From contig NZ_BAYX01000026.1 in NCBI RefSeq assembly GCF_000696095.1, positions 1-64,000 on the forward strand: DNA of 64,000 nt, in the 5' to 3' direction. Each line of letters starts with the position of its first letter. Positions within the stretch are counted from its first letter, which is position 1. A program made the position numbers and the translations under genes. Positions 1 through 8,446 of this stretch are shown here, in pieces. The notes under the pieces were generated by a model, which ran no database searches, was not told the DNA's origin, and saw nothing but the letters and a program-made list of their open reading frames with translations. The stretch is from Rhizobium rhizogenes NBRC 13257. GTDB taxonomy: Bacteria; Pseudomonadota; Alphaproteobacteria; Rhizobiales; Rhizobiaceae.

Positions 1-428
1 CACGGATCCTCCAATTTGTAACTCCAGAGCAGATAATCGCCTTCCTCGATCAGGCCGGCACGCGTGACGCCCTGTAGCGCAACGACGTGTTTCGACAGGC
101 GTTGAAAGGCGGACCGGATGGTCGAGGAAGCGGAAAACAAGATGCCCAACGGACCGATATCGGCCGGCTTGAACGAGATGCCGAGCCGGGCGCCAAGCGT
201 CGGCTCACGCAGGATTTCGGCGGCCTCTTCGAAGATGGCGACATAGCGCGCCAGTGGCACAAAAGCGTAGGGATCGTCGAGCTGCGACCGTAAAATCCCG
301 TGGCAGGCGAGAAGAACGTCGGTTTTGCCGTGTTTTTCATCCAGTTCCTGAACCAGAGGGACAAGCACGGAGGCGCGAATTGCGGCAATCGCGGGAGGGC
401 GCCTGCTGAAATCGGATGCACCTGCCAT
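1..428 (-). CDS. AraC-family transcriptional regulator, N-terminal part (runs off left edge)
   Basis: An open minus-strand frame starts with ATG at 428 and has no stop before base 1, giving about 142 residues (beginning MAGASDFSRRPPAIAAIRAS). The text resembles the N-terminal arabinose-binding-type ligand domain (PF12625) of AraC/OruR regulators: PLVQELDEKHGKTDVLL, then FVPLARYVAIFEEAAEIL and GPLGILFSASSTI. The DNA-binding AraC domain would lie outside the window. It is divergent from the permease at 549, so it probably controls that permease and the amine oxidase behind it, as FeaR does for tynA in E. coli; that role is inference. The frame in the opposite phase over this stretch is a shadow. 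Confidence 0.75.
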   Translation of the reverse strand, partial: MAGASDFSRRPPAIAAIRASVLVPLVQELDEKHGKTDVLLACHGILRSQLDDPYAFVPLARYVAIFEEAAEILREPTLGARLGISFKPADIGPLGILFSASSTIRSAFQRLSKHVVALQGVTRAGLIEEGDYLLWSYKLEDP

Positions 429-548
429 TCAATTCACCTTCATGGCGCCGCGTGGCGCGGTTTATCGAAACTATGGCGTATCCTGCAATTCTTGGACCAG
501 ACCAGAATCCCTAGCCTGAGCTGATAAAAGCTAAAAAGAGGGGTTCTC
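429..548. promoter_or_regulatory. Divergent promoter region, AraC regulator / APC permease
   Basis: This 120-base gap separates the two divergent starts, so it must carry both promoters and the regulator site. The permease has a clear ribosome binding site, AGAGGGG, nine bases before its ATG. No convincing -35/-10 pair or repeat was identified by eye. Confidence 0.5.
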
Positions 549-1994
549 ATGTCTGTCGAAACGAGCATGCCCAATCAACCATCAGGCCGGCTTCAGAAGA
601 ATTCGATCGGTCTTCTTCACATCGTCTTCTTCGTCGTCGCGGCGGCAGCGCCGCTGACGGCGGTGGTCGGCGCATCACCCGCCGCCTTCGCATTCGGCAA
701 CGGCGCGGGCGTCCCCGGCGCCTTTGTGCTGTCCGGATTGCTGTACCTGATCTTCAGCGTCGGCTTTACGGCCATGAGCCGCTATGTCGGCGGTGCAGGC
801 GCCTTTTACACCTATATCGCACAGGGCATCGGCAAACCGGCCGGCGTCGGCGGGGCGATGATGGCGATCGTCACCTATAGCGCCGTCCAGATCGCGATCT
901 ACGCGCTGTTCGGCGTGTTTGTCGGCGGGGCTCTCGCGCCGCTCGGCATGACGCTGCCATGGTGGGTCTATTCCTTTGCGGCGATCGTCATCGTGACCCT
1001 GTGTGGACAGCGAAACATCGCCTTCAGTGGTCATATTCTCGGTGTCTGCATGATCGCCGAGATCGCCATCCTGCTGCTGCTCGATATCGGCATCGTCTTT
1101 TCCGGCGGCGGACCGGAAGGCATGGGTTTGACCTCCTTTGCGCCCGCCACCGTTCTCGGACCCGGTCTCGGCGTAGCGCTCGTCTTCGTCATAGGCTCCT
1201 TTATCGGCTTTGAAGCGACGGCGATCTTCGCCGAAGAGGCCGAGACGCCGGAGAAGACCATTCCGCGCGCGACCTATGTCGCGGTGCTGCTGATCACCGT
1301 CTTCTACGCATTCTCCACCTGGGCGATCGTGCAATATTACGGGCCATCGAAGGTTTCGGGAGCGGCCCAAGCCGGCCTCGACACCTTCTTCTTCAACGCC
1401 GCCGGGGCCGTGCTGGGCAATTGGTCGGTGCAGGTGATGAACATCCTGCTGATCACCAGCCTGTTTGCCTGCGTGCTGTCGTTCCACAACACCATCAACC
1501 GCTATTTCTTCGCACTTGGTCGCGAGGGGATCGTGCTCCAAGTCCTCGGCACGGTGCACGCCAAGCATGGGTCGCCCTATATTGCCGGTCTGGTTCAAAG
1601 TGCCATAGCCGCAGTCATCCTGGCGGGCTTCGTCATCGGCGAGCAGGATCCCTATGCGGTAGTCTTCTCGTGGATGGCGGCCCTGGCGACGATCGGCATT
1701 CTCGCCGTTCAGGTACTCGTCTGCGTGGCGATCATCCTCTTCTTCCGCAAGGCGAAGAGCGACTTGAGCCTCTGGAAGACCCTGATCGCTCCGGCGATCA
1801 GCCTGCTTGGCCTTCTCGGTGCACTCGGGCTCGTCAGCGCCAACCTGTCGCTGCTCTCCGGCTCGGAAAGCCTGATCGTCGCATCCTTCCCCTATCTCAT
1901 TGCGCTTGTCGGCCTGTTGGGCGCTGCGTTCGCAGTCTGGCTGAAGTCCAGCCGCCCTACCCTCTACGCTTCGCTCGGGAAGGTCTTCGAATGA
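549..1994 (+). CDS. APC-superfamily amino acid/amine permease
   Basis: A 481-residue, very hydrophobic protein with about 12 predicted membrane segments. It opens with the APC-type first helix region (LLHIVFFVVAAAAPLTAVVG), has the GGAGAFYTYIAQGIGKP stretch near residues 80-97 and the FIGFEATAIFAEEAETPEKTIPRA loop around residue 220, where amino acid-polyamine-organocation transporters keep a conserved acidic segment. Such proteins import amino acids or amines by proton or cation coupling in the inner membrane. It lies between a divergent AraC-type gene and a copper amine oxidase, so uptake of a primary amine (tyramine, phenylethylamine or similar) is the likely job. The substrate is inferred, not shown. 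Confidence 0.88.
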   Translation: MSVETSMPNQPSGRLQKNSIGLLHIVFFVVAAAAPLTAVVGASPAAFAFGNGAGVPGAFVLSGLLYLIFSVGFTAMSRYVGGAGAFYTYIAQGIGKPAGVGGAMMAIVTYSAVQIAIYALFGVFVGGALAPLGMTLPWWVYSFAAIVIVTLCGQRNIAFSGHILGVCMIAEIAILLLLDIGIVFSGGGPEGMGLTSFAPATVLGPGLGVALVFVIGSFIGFEATAIFAEEAETPEKTIPRATYVAVLLITVFYAFSTWAIVQYYGPSKVSGAAQAGLDTFFFNAAGAVLGNWSVQVMNILLITSLFACVLSFHNTINRYFFALGREGIVLQVLGTVHAKHGSPYIAGLVQSAIAAVILAGFVIGEQDPYAVVFSWMAALATIGILAVQVLVCVAIILFFRKAKSDLSLWKTLIAPAISLLGLLGALGLVSANLSLLSGSESLIVASFPYLIALVGLLGAAFAVWLKSSRPTLYASLGKVFE

Positions 1995-2176
1995 TGCAGG
2001 CTCTTCTTCCCTCCTTCGATGATCGCGGGTTTCCCGCGGTCATCGCCACCACCGTGATCGCGATGCTCTTTGCAGCGTCCGTTCATTTCCACCTCCTCTG
2101 CGGCATCGTCTGCCTTCATGGCGAAGACGCGCTGATGCCTGCCGATATCTGCCACGTCGCCACGGCTGGCCGTTGA
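1991..2176 (+). CDS. Possible small membrane protein (61 aa), overlapping the permease stop
   Basis: An ATG at 1991 (second ATG at 1994) overlaps the permease TGA as ATGA, the usual arrangement for translational coupling. The product is MMQALLPSFDDRGFPAVI..., 61 residues, with one hydrophobic stretch at about residues 14-43 and several His/Cys residues in the tail. It lies between a permease and a copper-dependent oxidase. No family is recognised. It may be a chance ORF: the only support is the overlap and the membrane segment. Confidence 0.35.
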   Translation: MMQALLPSFDDRGFPAVIATTVIAMLFAASVHFHLLCGIVCLHGEDALMPADICHVATAGR

Positions 2177-2247
2177 GTGCAGCCGTAGGCTGCCATCATC
2201 CCAACACCCAAGCCGTCATCGCCGCTTTATTCAGAAAGGACAGTTTC

Positions 2248-4233
2248 ATGGACGCTCAGGTTTCCGTCACCCATCCACTCGATCCCTTGGGCCTCATCGA
2301 AATCGAGGAAGCGGTGCTGATCGTCAGGGGGGAGCGCAAGCTCGGACCGCAATGCCGCTTCCCGATCGTCCGGCTGGAAGAGCCGACGAAGGTGGATATC
2401 GCCGGTTGGAAATCCGGTGCGACGTTGCCGCGTCTCGCTTTCATTCTGATACTCGATACCCTGTCCGGCGAGGTCACTGAAGCGATTGTCGATCTCAGTC
2501 GCAAGCGGGTGCACAGCTTCGAGCGCCTACCGCTCGATCAAGCGCCCTACGGCCAGCCGCCTGTCATGATCGAGGAGTTCGTGCGCTGCGAGGAGATCGT
2601 TAAGAACGATCCGGCCTGGCGTGCGGCGGTCAAGCGCCGCGGCATTACCGAGGAAGACATCCCCCTCGTCCAAATCGATCCCTTTTCCTCGGGCTATTTC
2701 GGCCGTGACTTCGAGAAGGGCAAGCGCATCGTCCGTGCCGTCAGCTATTGGCGCGAGGATATTCGCGACAACGGCTACGCCCACCCGATCGAGGGCGTCG
2801 TCGCGGTGGTCGATCTGATCAGCAACAAGGTGGTCGACCTCGTCGATGACGAAAAAGCGCCTCCGGTTCCGAAGAAGAAGCGAAACTATGGCCGCGAAGC
2901 CTTTCCAGAGACGCGAAAGGACGTCAAGCCGCTCAACATCGTCCAGCCCGACGGCCCAAGCTTCAGCGTCGACGGCTGGAAGGTCGAATGGCAGAACTGG
3001 AGCTTCCGCGTTGGTTTCACGCCGCGCGAGGGGCTTGTGCTGCACGAACTGGCGATCAACGACAAGGGTCGGCTGCGGCCGGTCATTTTCCGCGCCAGTG
3101 TCACGGAAATGGTGGTCCCCTATGCCGATCCGACGGCGAACCATTATTGGAAGAGCGCTTTCGACGCCGGTGAATACGGTCTCGGCCGACTGGCGAACTC
3201 GCTGGAACTCGGCTGCGATTGCCTGGGGCAGATCCACTATTTCGACATTCCGGCGGCCGACGACCTCGGCCAGCCCTTCGTCATGAAGAATGCCGTCTGC
3301 ATGCACGAGGAGGATTACGGCATCCTCTGGAAGCACTATGAGTTCCGCAACGACATTTTCGAAGTGCGCCGCTCGCGCCGCCTGGTGATCAGCTTCTTCG
3401 CCACGGTCGGCAATTACGACTATGGCTTCTACTGGTATCTCTATCAGGACGGCACAATCCAGCTCGAGGCCAAGCTGACCGGCATCATCCAGACGGCCGC
3501 GATCGCGCCCGGGGAGACCTATCCATGGGGCGGCATGGTCAGCGAGAACCTTGGCGGGCCAACCCATCAGCATTTTTTCAACGCACGCCTGCACATGGAT
3601 GTCGACGGCGGCGGCAACACGGTGAGCGAGCACGAATTCGTGCCGCGTCCCTGGGGCAAGGACAACCCTTACGGCAACGTCTTCGATACGACGACGAAGG
3701 TGCTGGCCCGCGAACTGGATTCGCCTGCCGTCGCCGACGGTATCACCGGCAAATACTGGAAGATCAGCAATCCGAACGAGAAAAACAGCGTCGGCCGTGC
3801 TCCCGGCTACAAGGTCGCCGTCATGCCGAGCCCGCTGATGCTGGCACAGGAAGGCTCGACCGTGCGCGAGCGAGGCGGCTTTGCGACCAAGCACATCTGG
3901 GTCACGGCCTTCGATCCCAAGGAGAAATATGCAAGCGGCGACTATCCGAACGTCCATGCGGGCGGCGACGGACTGCCGAACTATGTGAAGCAGAACCGGC
4001 CGATCGAAAACGCGGATGTCGTCCTGTGGCACTCCTTCGGCCACACGCATGTCTGCAAGCCCGAGGACTTTCCCATCATGCCGGTCGAATATGCGGGCTT
4101 CACGCTGAAGCCGAACGGCTTTTTTGGCGAAAATATCGCGATGAACCTGCCGGCCGAGACAAACCATCACAGCATCGACAACCGACAGCCGTCATCTTCG
4201 GAAGAAAAAGGGAGCTGCTGCCACAGCAAATGA
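2248..4233 (+). CDS. tynA: Primary-amine oxidase (copper/topaquinone amine oxidase)
   Basis: The start is ATG 2248, with AGAAAGGA eight bases upstream; an in-frame extension to 2173 lacks this. The 661-residue length fits bacterial copper amine oxidases. The active-site set is readable: catalytic base Asp306 in DAGEYG, cofactor-forming Tyr390 in NYDYGFYW (the N-Y-D/E-Y topaquinone motif), copper ligands His440 and His442 in HQHFF, and the C-terminal FGHTHVCKPEDFPIMPVE segment with the third copper His. The enzyme oxidises primary amines to aldehyde, ammonia and hydrogen peroxide. No signal peptide is seen, so it may be cytoplasmic as in Arthrobacter. It follows an APC permease and forms an amine uptake and oxidation unit. 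Confidence 0.95.
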   Translation: MDAQVSVTHPLDPLGLIEIEEAVLIVRGERKLGPQCRFPIVRLEEPTKVDIAGWKSGATLPRLAFILILDTLSGEVTEAIVDLSRKRVHSFERLPLDQAPYGQPPVMIEEFVRCEEIVKNDPAWRAAVKRRGITEEDIPLVQIDPFSSGYFGRDFEKGKRIVRAVSYWREDIRDNGYAHPIEGVVAVVDLISNKVVDLVDDEKAPPVPKKKRNYGREAFPETRKDVKPLNIVQPDGPSFSVDGWKVEWQNWSFRVGFTPREGLVLHELAINDKGRLRPVIFRASVTEMVVPYADPTANHYWKSAFDAGEYGLGRLANSLELGCDCLGQIHYFDIPAADDLGQPFVMKNAVCMHEEDYGILWKHYEFRNDIFEVRRSRRLVISFFATVGNYDYGFYWYLYQDGTIQLEAKLTGIIQTAAIAPGETYPWGGMVSENLGGPTHQHFFNARLHMDVDGGGNTVSEHEFVPRPWGKDNPYGNVFDTTTKVLARELDSPAVADGITGKYWKISNPNEKNSVGRAPGYKVAVMPSPLMLAQEGSTVRERGGFATKHIWVTAFDPKEKYASGDYPNVHAGGDGLPNYVKQNRPIENADVVLWHSFGHTHVCKPEDFPIMPVEYAGFTLKPNGFFGENIAMNLPAETNHHSIDNRQPSSSEEKGSCCHSK

Positions 4234-4252
4234 CCGTGACTCGCGACAACAA

Positions 4253-4277
4253 GCCGACCCTGTATGCAGGGGTCGGC
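4253..4277. terminator. GC-rich hairpin between convergent genes
   Basis: A perfect 8-bp stem, GCCGACCC (4253-4260) with GGGTCGGC (4270-4277), closes a 9-base loop. It sits 20 bases after the amine oxidase stop and about 60 bases from the stop of the convergent glycosidase, so it can serve either direction. There is no T-tract, so intrinsic termination is only possible, not certain. Confidence 0.5.
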
Positions 4278-4335
4278 GCGATCTGCCAGCGAACGACAGA
4301 TCAGCTCACGCGACCATGAGGTCGACCGAGTAACC

Positions 4336-5610
4336 TCAAGCCGCCTTTCGCGTGAACTCAATATAGGCTGCGGCCGTCCATGAGAAATCGAGGCCGCCGC
4401 AGCCTTCGCCGGTCAGTGGATCGAAATACTCCGCGAACCCCTGTCGCTCGACCACCTGAACCGTCGCGGCGCGCAGCCCTTCGGCCAGATCGACACGGCC
4501 ATTGCGGCGAAGGCCGGCAATCAACAGCCAGTTTATCACGCCCCATACCGGGCCGCGCCAGTAGCGCTTGGCTTCAAACCCGGCAAAGGCTTGCGGTGTT
4601 GACGGAAAAGCCACCGCCAGACCACTCGCCCAGCTTTCCATCTCCGCGCAAGCAGCATCAAGAATGGCAGGCTCCAGATCAAGCGCCAGCAGCGGAATGA
4701 ACCCGGCCTGGGTCGGAGCCTCCACATCCTCTTCAGATATGAGATCGCGCGAGACGAAGCGGCGCAGATGCGGGCGCCACTGTGCCAACAATGCCTTTCT
4801 CGACAGTGTATTCATCTGCCGCAGCTCGGCTGCCTCCTCAGTTCGGCCAAGCATAACGGCAAGCCGCTCCAGCTCCTCGCCGGATCTCAGGAGAATGGCG
4901 GTCGTCTGCACCTCAGCGATCTTGAAGGGGGCCGCCTTCCACTGGCGCTCGGGATCCCAACCGCAGGCCGCATAGGTGTCGACGAGGTGGATGAACCGCC
5001 GGTAGTCCTCGTCGCGCGGGCGCATGGCCTGATCCACATGGCCGGTATCCTTGCGCACGACAGCGGTCTCTGTCGTGGTTGGCACGCGTGCCAGCGCGAT
5101 ATCCCAGGCCGGAGAGTTGTCGCTGCCGCTTTCCCAAGGGTGCAGCAGCGCGACAAGCCCTGTTTGCTCGGGGTCGCGCGCCGCATACCACCATCGATGC
5201 CAGCACAGCGCCGCTTCGAACAACGGTGCGGACCGTTCGGTGGCGTTCACAAGGCCGCTATCAACCGCAGCGTCGTGGACGCGTTTCAACGCCATGCCGA
5301 AGACGGGTGGCTGAGTGATGCCGGATGTTGCGATAGTGTGCGACGTCCGCCAGACGTCCGGGCCAGGAAAATAGCTATCGCTCGGGGCGTGGAAAACGAT
5401 ATGGGGTATCATGCCATCCGCCCACTGCCCTTCCGCCAGCCGTTCGAGTTCGCGATAGGCGCGGGGCACATCGTAAGCTGCAAATCCCATCGCGACGAAG
5501 GCGGAATCCCAGTTCCACTGGAAGGGATAGAGCCGGTCGGTCGGCACCGTGTAGCCGCCGCGATCATTCGTCTTCAGGATGGCGCGGGCCTGGGCGATAA
5601 AATCCGTCAT
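4336..5610 (-). CDS. MGH1/GH63-like glycoside hydrolase
   Basis: A 424-residue protein of the (alpha/alpha)6-barrel glucosidase/trehalase-like group. The N-terminus has YPFQWNWDSAFVAMG around residues 28-42, where this group keeps an acidic catalytic residue (Asp35), and the C-terminus has EYFDPLTGEG followed by FSWTAAA, the usual place of the second carboxylate. GPVWGVINWLL near residue 355 is also typical. No signal peptide is seen, so it acts in the cytoplasm on an imported glycoside. It is the last gene of the lacI-ABC operon, 25 bases after the ATPase gene, so it probably hydrolyses the oligosaccharide or glycoside that the transporter imports. Exact specificity is unknown. Confidence 0.8.
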   Translation of the reverse strand: MTDFIAQARAILKTNDRGGYTVPTDRLYPFQWNWDSAFVAMGFAAYDVPRAYRELERLAEGQWADGMIPHIVFHAPSDSYFPGPDVWRTSHTIATSGITQPPVFGMALKRVHDAAVDSGLVNATERSAPLFEAALCWHRWWYAARDPEQTGLVALLHPWESGSDNSPAWDIALARVPTTTETAVVRKDTGHVDQAMRPRDEDYRRFIHLVDTYAACGWDPERQWKAAPFKIAEVQTTAILLRSGEELERLAVMLGRTEEAAELRQMNTLSRKALLAQWRPHLRRFVSRDLISEEDVEAPTQAGFIPLLALDLEPAILDAACAEMESWASGLAVAFPSTPQAFAGFEAKRYWRGPVWGVINWLLIAGLRRNGRVDLAEGLRAATVQVVERQGFAEYFDPLTGEGCGGLDFSWTAAAYIEFTRKAA

Positions 5611-5635
5611 GTCGTCGTCCTATATGGAATTCTGG

Positions 5636-6691
5636 TCAGTTGGCGGCGGCGTTGAGCGCGACGCCGGTGTCCGCCGAGAGCCAGGTCAGACGACTTGGAT
5701 CCGGCCTCAGCCCGATCCTGTCGCCGGCTCTGACCTTTTCGCCCGGCGGCAGGATCACCCGGACGGGTTGGCCGGCGATCGTTCCGGTCAGCAGCAGGTG
5801 CGAGCCCATCGGCTCGGAGACGCGCACATCGAGCGGCAGGCCTTCGGAGAGAGGCGCAAGCGCTACGTCCTCGCCACGCAGGCCAAGCACGATATCGCCG
5901 CTTGCCTGCGGCACGGCCTGCGCCTGGCTCCCAAGCTTCACCGCTCCGCCTTCGACCGGCAGCCGGATGAAATTCATTGGCGGATTTCCGATGAAGCCGC
6001 CGACGAAGCGGGTCGCCGGATGGCTGTAGATCTCGACAGGTGGCCCCACCTGCTCGATACGGCCGTTGTACAGGACCGCGATACGGTCTGAGAGACCCAT
6101 GGCCTCCGTCTGATCATGCGTGACATAGACGGTGGTCGTCCCCGATGCCTGCAATACGGCCTTAAGCTCGGTCCGCATCTCCAGGCGCAGAAGCGCGTCG
6201 AGATTCGACAGCGGCTCATCCATCAGCAGTACCTGCGGCTCGACCGCCAATGCACGGGCCACGGCCACACGCTGCCGCTGGCCGCCGGACAGCTTATTCG
6301 GATAGCGGTCGAGATAGGGCTCGATATGGAGCAGCGCCGCCGCTTTTTCGACCTGCGTCTTCACCCTTGCAGCATCGGCCTTCTGCATGCGCAGGCCGAA
6401 GGCGACATTCTCGAAGACTGTCATGTGCGGGAATACGGCATAGTTCTGGAACACCATGGCAAGGCCACGATCCTTAGGTGCCAGGCCGTTCACGGCTTTG
6501 CCGCCGATCAAAATGTCGCCCGACGTCTCTGTTTCCAGCCCGGCGATGATGCGCAGCAAGGTCGTCTTGCCACAGCCCGACGGGCCGAGCAGTGATACGA
6601 ATTCCCCATCGCCAATTTCGAGCGAGATTTCCTTCAGCGCATCGAAGGAGCCGAAGCTCTTCTTGATACGGTCGATTTTGATATTTGCCAT
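5636..6691 (-). CDS. CUT1 sugar ABC transporter ATP-binding protein (UgpC/MalK-like)
   Basis: The start is taken as ATG 6691 (MANIKIDRIKKSFGSFDALK), because the upstream extension reads into the permease gene and lacks family character. The 351-residue protein has Walker A GPSGCGKT, signature LSGGQRQRVAVARAL, Walker B LLMDEPLSNLD, switch His in YVTHDQTEAMG, and a C-terminal TOBE-type region (residues about 235-350, GLRGEDVALAP). It energises uptake by the two permeases encoded just upstream. MalK-type subunits are often shared between transporters in rhizobia. Confidence 0.93.
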   Translation of the reverse strand: MANIKIDRIKKSFGSFDALKEISLEIGDGEFVSLLGPSGCGKTTLLRIIAGLETETSGDILIGGKAVNGLAPKDRGLAMVFQNYAVFPHMTVFENVAFGLRMQKADAARVKTQVEKAAALLHIEPYLDRYPNKLSGGQRQRVAVARALAVEPQVLLMDEPLSNLDALLRLEMRTELKAVLQASGTTTVYVTHDQTEAMGLSDRIAVLYNGRIEQVGPPVEIYSHPATRFVGGFIGNPPMNFIRLPVEGGAVKLGSQAQAVPQASGDIVLGLRGEDVALAPLSEGLPLDVRVSEPMGSHLLLTGTIAGQPVRVILPPGEKVRAGDRIGLRPDPSRLTWLSADTGVALNAAAN

Positions 6692-6704
6692 GGTCAGATC
6701 CCGC

Positions 6705-7535
6705 TCATTTGCTGGAGATGCCCCAGATCGCGAACAGGTAGCGTCTGATCGCGAAGATGAAGACGACGGACGGAAGGATGAGAAGCAGCCCTCCCGCGAA
6801 ACGATAGTGCAGCGGACTTTCCGCAAGCACTGTCAGGAGGTAGGCCGTCAAGGTCCTGTTGCGCACGGTCAGCACGGATGCCGCGAAGACCTCGTTCCAG
6901 GAGATGACGAAGGCAAAGACGGCGGTTGCCGCAAGCCCGGGAAGCGCAATCGGCGCAACGATGCGAAAGAAGGCCTCGATGCGCGAGCAGCCGAATACCC
7001 ATGCCGCCTCTTCCAACTCCCGTGGGACGCCCATGAAGATGCCCTGGGTGACGAGCGCGGCAAAGGGCAGCGCCAGCACCGTATGCACCAGACCAACACC
7101 GACAACGGTGTCATAGAGCCCCATGCGAATGAAGGAGACGGTAAGAGGCAAGGCCAGGATCGCCAGCGGAAAGGCCCGCGTCAGCAGCACCAGCAATCGG
7201 AAGCTATCCTTGCCCCGGAACTGGTAGCGCGCAAGCGCATAGCCTGCCGGCGCACCGATCAGGATCGAGAGCACGACCGTGATGGCCGCCGCTCCGAGCG
7301 AATTCAGAAAGGCAGTTGCCACCCCCTCCGTCTTCAGGAAGAGCAGGAACGGGTCGATGGAGATACTGGATGGCAGGATCGATTTCGGCCATTTGTAGAC
7401 GCCCGTCTTGCCTCCAAGCGCGCCGAGCGCCACCAGATAGATCGGCACCAGAACCCAGGCGCAAAGCACAACGATACCGCTCCAGAACAGGAGGGTACGC
7501 GCGCCGGTGAAGCTCGCTGTTCGTGACGCGCTCAT
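6705..7535 (-). CDS. CUT1 ABC transporter permease (MalG-like)
   Basis: A 276-residue membrane protein with about six transmembrane segments and the EAA loop near residues 176-195 (ELEEAAWVFGCSRIEAFFRI), which docks on the ATPase. The C-terminus ends in the MalG-like region (LRHYRFAGGLLLILP-like, then FAIRRYLFAIWGISSK). Its start overlaps the stop of the preceding permease by four bases (ATGA), showing tight operon coupling. Confidence 0.9.
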   Translation of the reverse strand: MSASRTASFTGARTLLFWSGIVVLCAWVLVPIYLVALGALGGKTGVYKWPKSILPSSISIDPFLLFLKTEGVATAFLNSLGAAAITVVLSILIGAPAGYALARYQFRGKDSFRLLVLLTRAFPLAILALPLTVSFIRMGLYDTVVGVGLVHTVLALPFAALVTQGIFMGVPRELEEAAWVFGCSRIEAFFRIVAPIALPGLAATAVFAFVISWNEVFAASVLTVRNRTLTAYLLTVLAESPLHYRFAGGLLLILPSVVFIFAIRRYLFAIWGISSK

Positions 7536-8383
7536 GGCAGTCGCTCCGGATCGACCTTGACGGCCTTGAGATAGACGACGGTGGCGGCAAGCGAGATGAC
7601 CATGATCAGCACGGCATAGGCTGCGGCGACGCCGTAGTTCTGGTTCTGGTTCTGCCAGGTATAGGCTTCGCCGACGAGAACGGGCATGTTGGTCCCTCCG
7701 AGCGCATAGACGACGGCGAACACTTCGAAGGCGAGCACCGTGCGCAGGATCAGTGCGGATTGCAGCGCCGGCCGGATCAGCGGCAGCGTGATCCGGCAGA
7801 ACCGTGTCCAGCGGCTAGCGCCGAAGATCTCGGCCGCCTCGCGGAACTCCTTGGGCACCTGGTTGAGACCGGCGACGATGATAACCATGACGATCGCGGT
7901 GCCGCGCCATATCTCGGCGATGGCAATGCCGATGAACAGGGCGACCGGGGTCTGGTAGGTCAGCCAGTTCGCCTGCCGCGAGATGATGCCAAGCTCGAAA
8001 AGCAGGCTATTGAGATAGCCGCTGTTTTGCAGGATCGAGAGCCAGACCAGGCCGGCGGCCAGATCGGAAATGCCAAGCGGGATCGTCCAGATCCACAGGA
8101 TCGTCTCCCGCCCTCCTCCAACCTTGGCAACCATGCTGCCCATGACGAGCGCCATGGCAACCTGGATCGGGACGACGACGATCGTCAGAAGGAACGTATT
8201 GCGGATAGCCGACGCGAAATTCAGATCGCCCGTCAGCGTCTGGAAGTTGGCGACCGAAAAGCTCCCGTCCTGCGAAACGGCAAGCCAGATCGTCTGCACA
8301 AGCGGAACGATGAACAGCAACGCCAGGAAGAGGACGGCCGGCGCGATCAGCAGATAGGGAACCACGGAGCGGTTTGCAGTCAT
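7532..8383 (-). CDS. CUT1 ABC transporter permease (MalF-like)
   Basis: A 283-residue inner-membrane protein beginning MTANRSVVPYLLIAPAVLFL, with about six membrane segments and the EAA motif FREAAEIFGASRWTRFCRIT near residues 185-205. It pairs with the MalG-like subunit it overlaps. It follows the binding-protein gene after a 63-base gap that holds a strong hairpin. Confidence 0.9.
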   Translation of the reverse strand: MTANRSVVPYLLIAPAVLFLALLFIVPLVQTIWLAVSQDGSFSVANFQTLTGDLNFASAIRNTFLLTIVVVPIQVAMALVMGSMVAKVGGGRETILWIWTIPLGISDLAAGLVWLSILQNSGYLNSLLFELGIISRQANWLTYQTPVALFIGIAIAEIWRGTAIVMVIIVAGLNQVPKEFREAAEIFGASRWTRFCRITLPLIRPALQSALILRTVLAFEVFAVVYALGGTNMPVLVGEAYTWQNQNQNYGVAAAYAVLIMVISLAATVVYLKAVKVDPERLP

Positions 8384-8403
8384 AAGGATTACTCACGTTG
8401 GAT

Positions 8404-8433
8404 CGTGGGCTCCGGCGACAACCGGAACCCACG
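8404..8433 (-). promoter_or_regulatory. Intercistronic hairpin after the binding-protein gene
   Basis: CGTGGGCTCCGG (8404-8415) pairs with CCGGAACCCACG (8422-8433) in 11 of 12 positions around a 6-base loop. It lies 13 bases past the binding-protein stop and before the permease. Such hairpins, as in malE-malF, commonly stabilise the binding-protein message or partly stop transcription. The role here is inferred. Confidence 0.6.
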
Positions 8434-8446
8434 GTGACCGGACGGC

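Noticed and set aside
675..1598. 307-codon minus-strand frame opposite the permease
   Set aside because: It lies antisense to a clear transporter gene, is Asp/Gly/His/Arg-rich and has no family character: a high-GC shadow frame.
2527..4170. 547-codon minus-strand frame opposite the amine oxidase
   Set aside because: Antisense to an enzyme with complete active-site motifs; length is explained by codon bias. Low-complexity composition.
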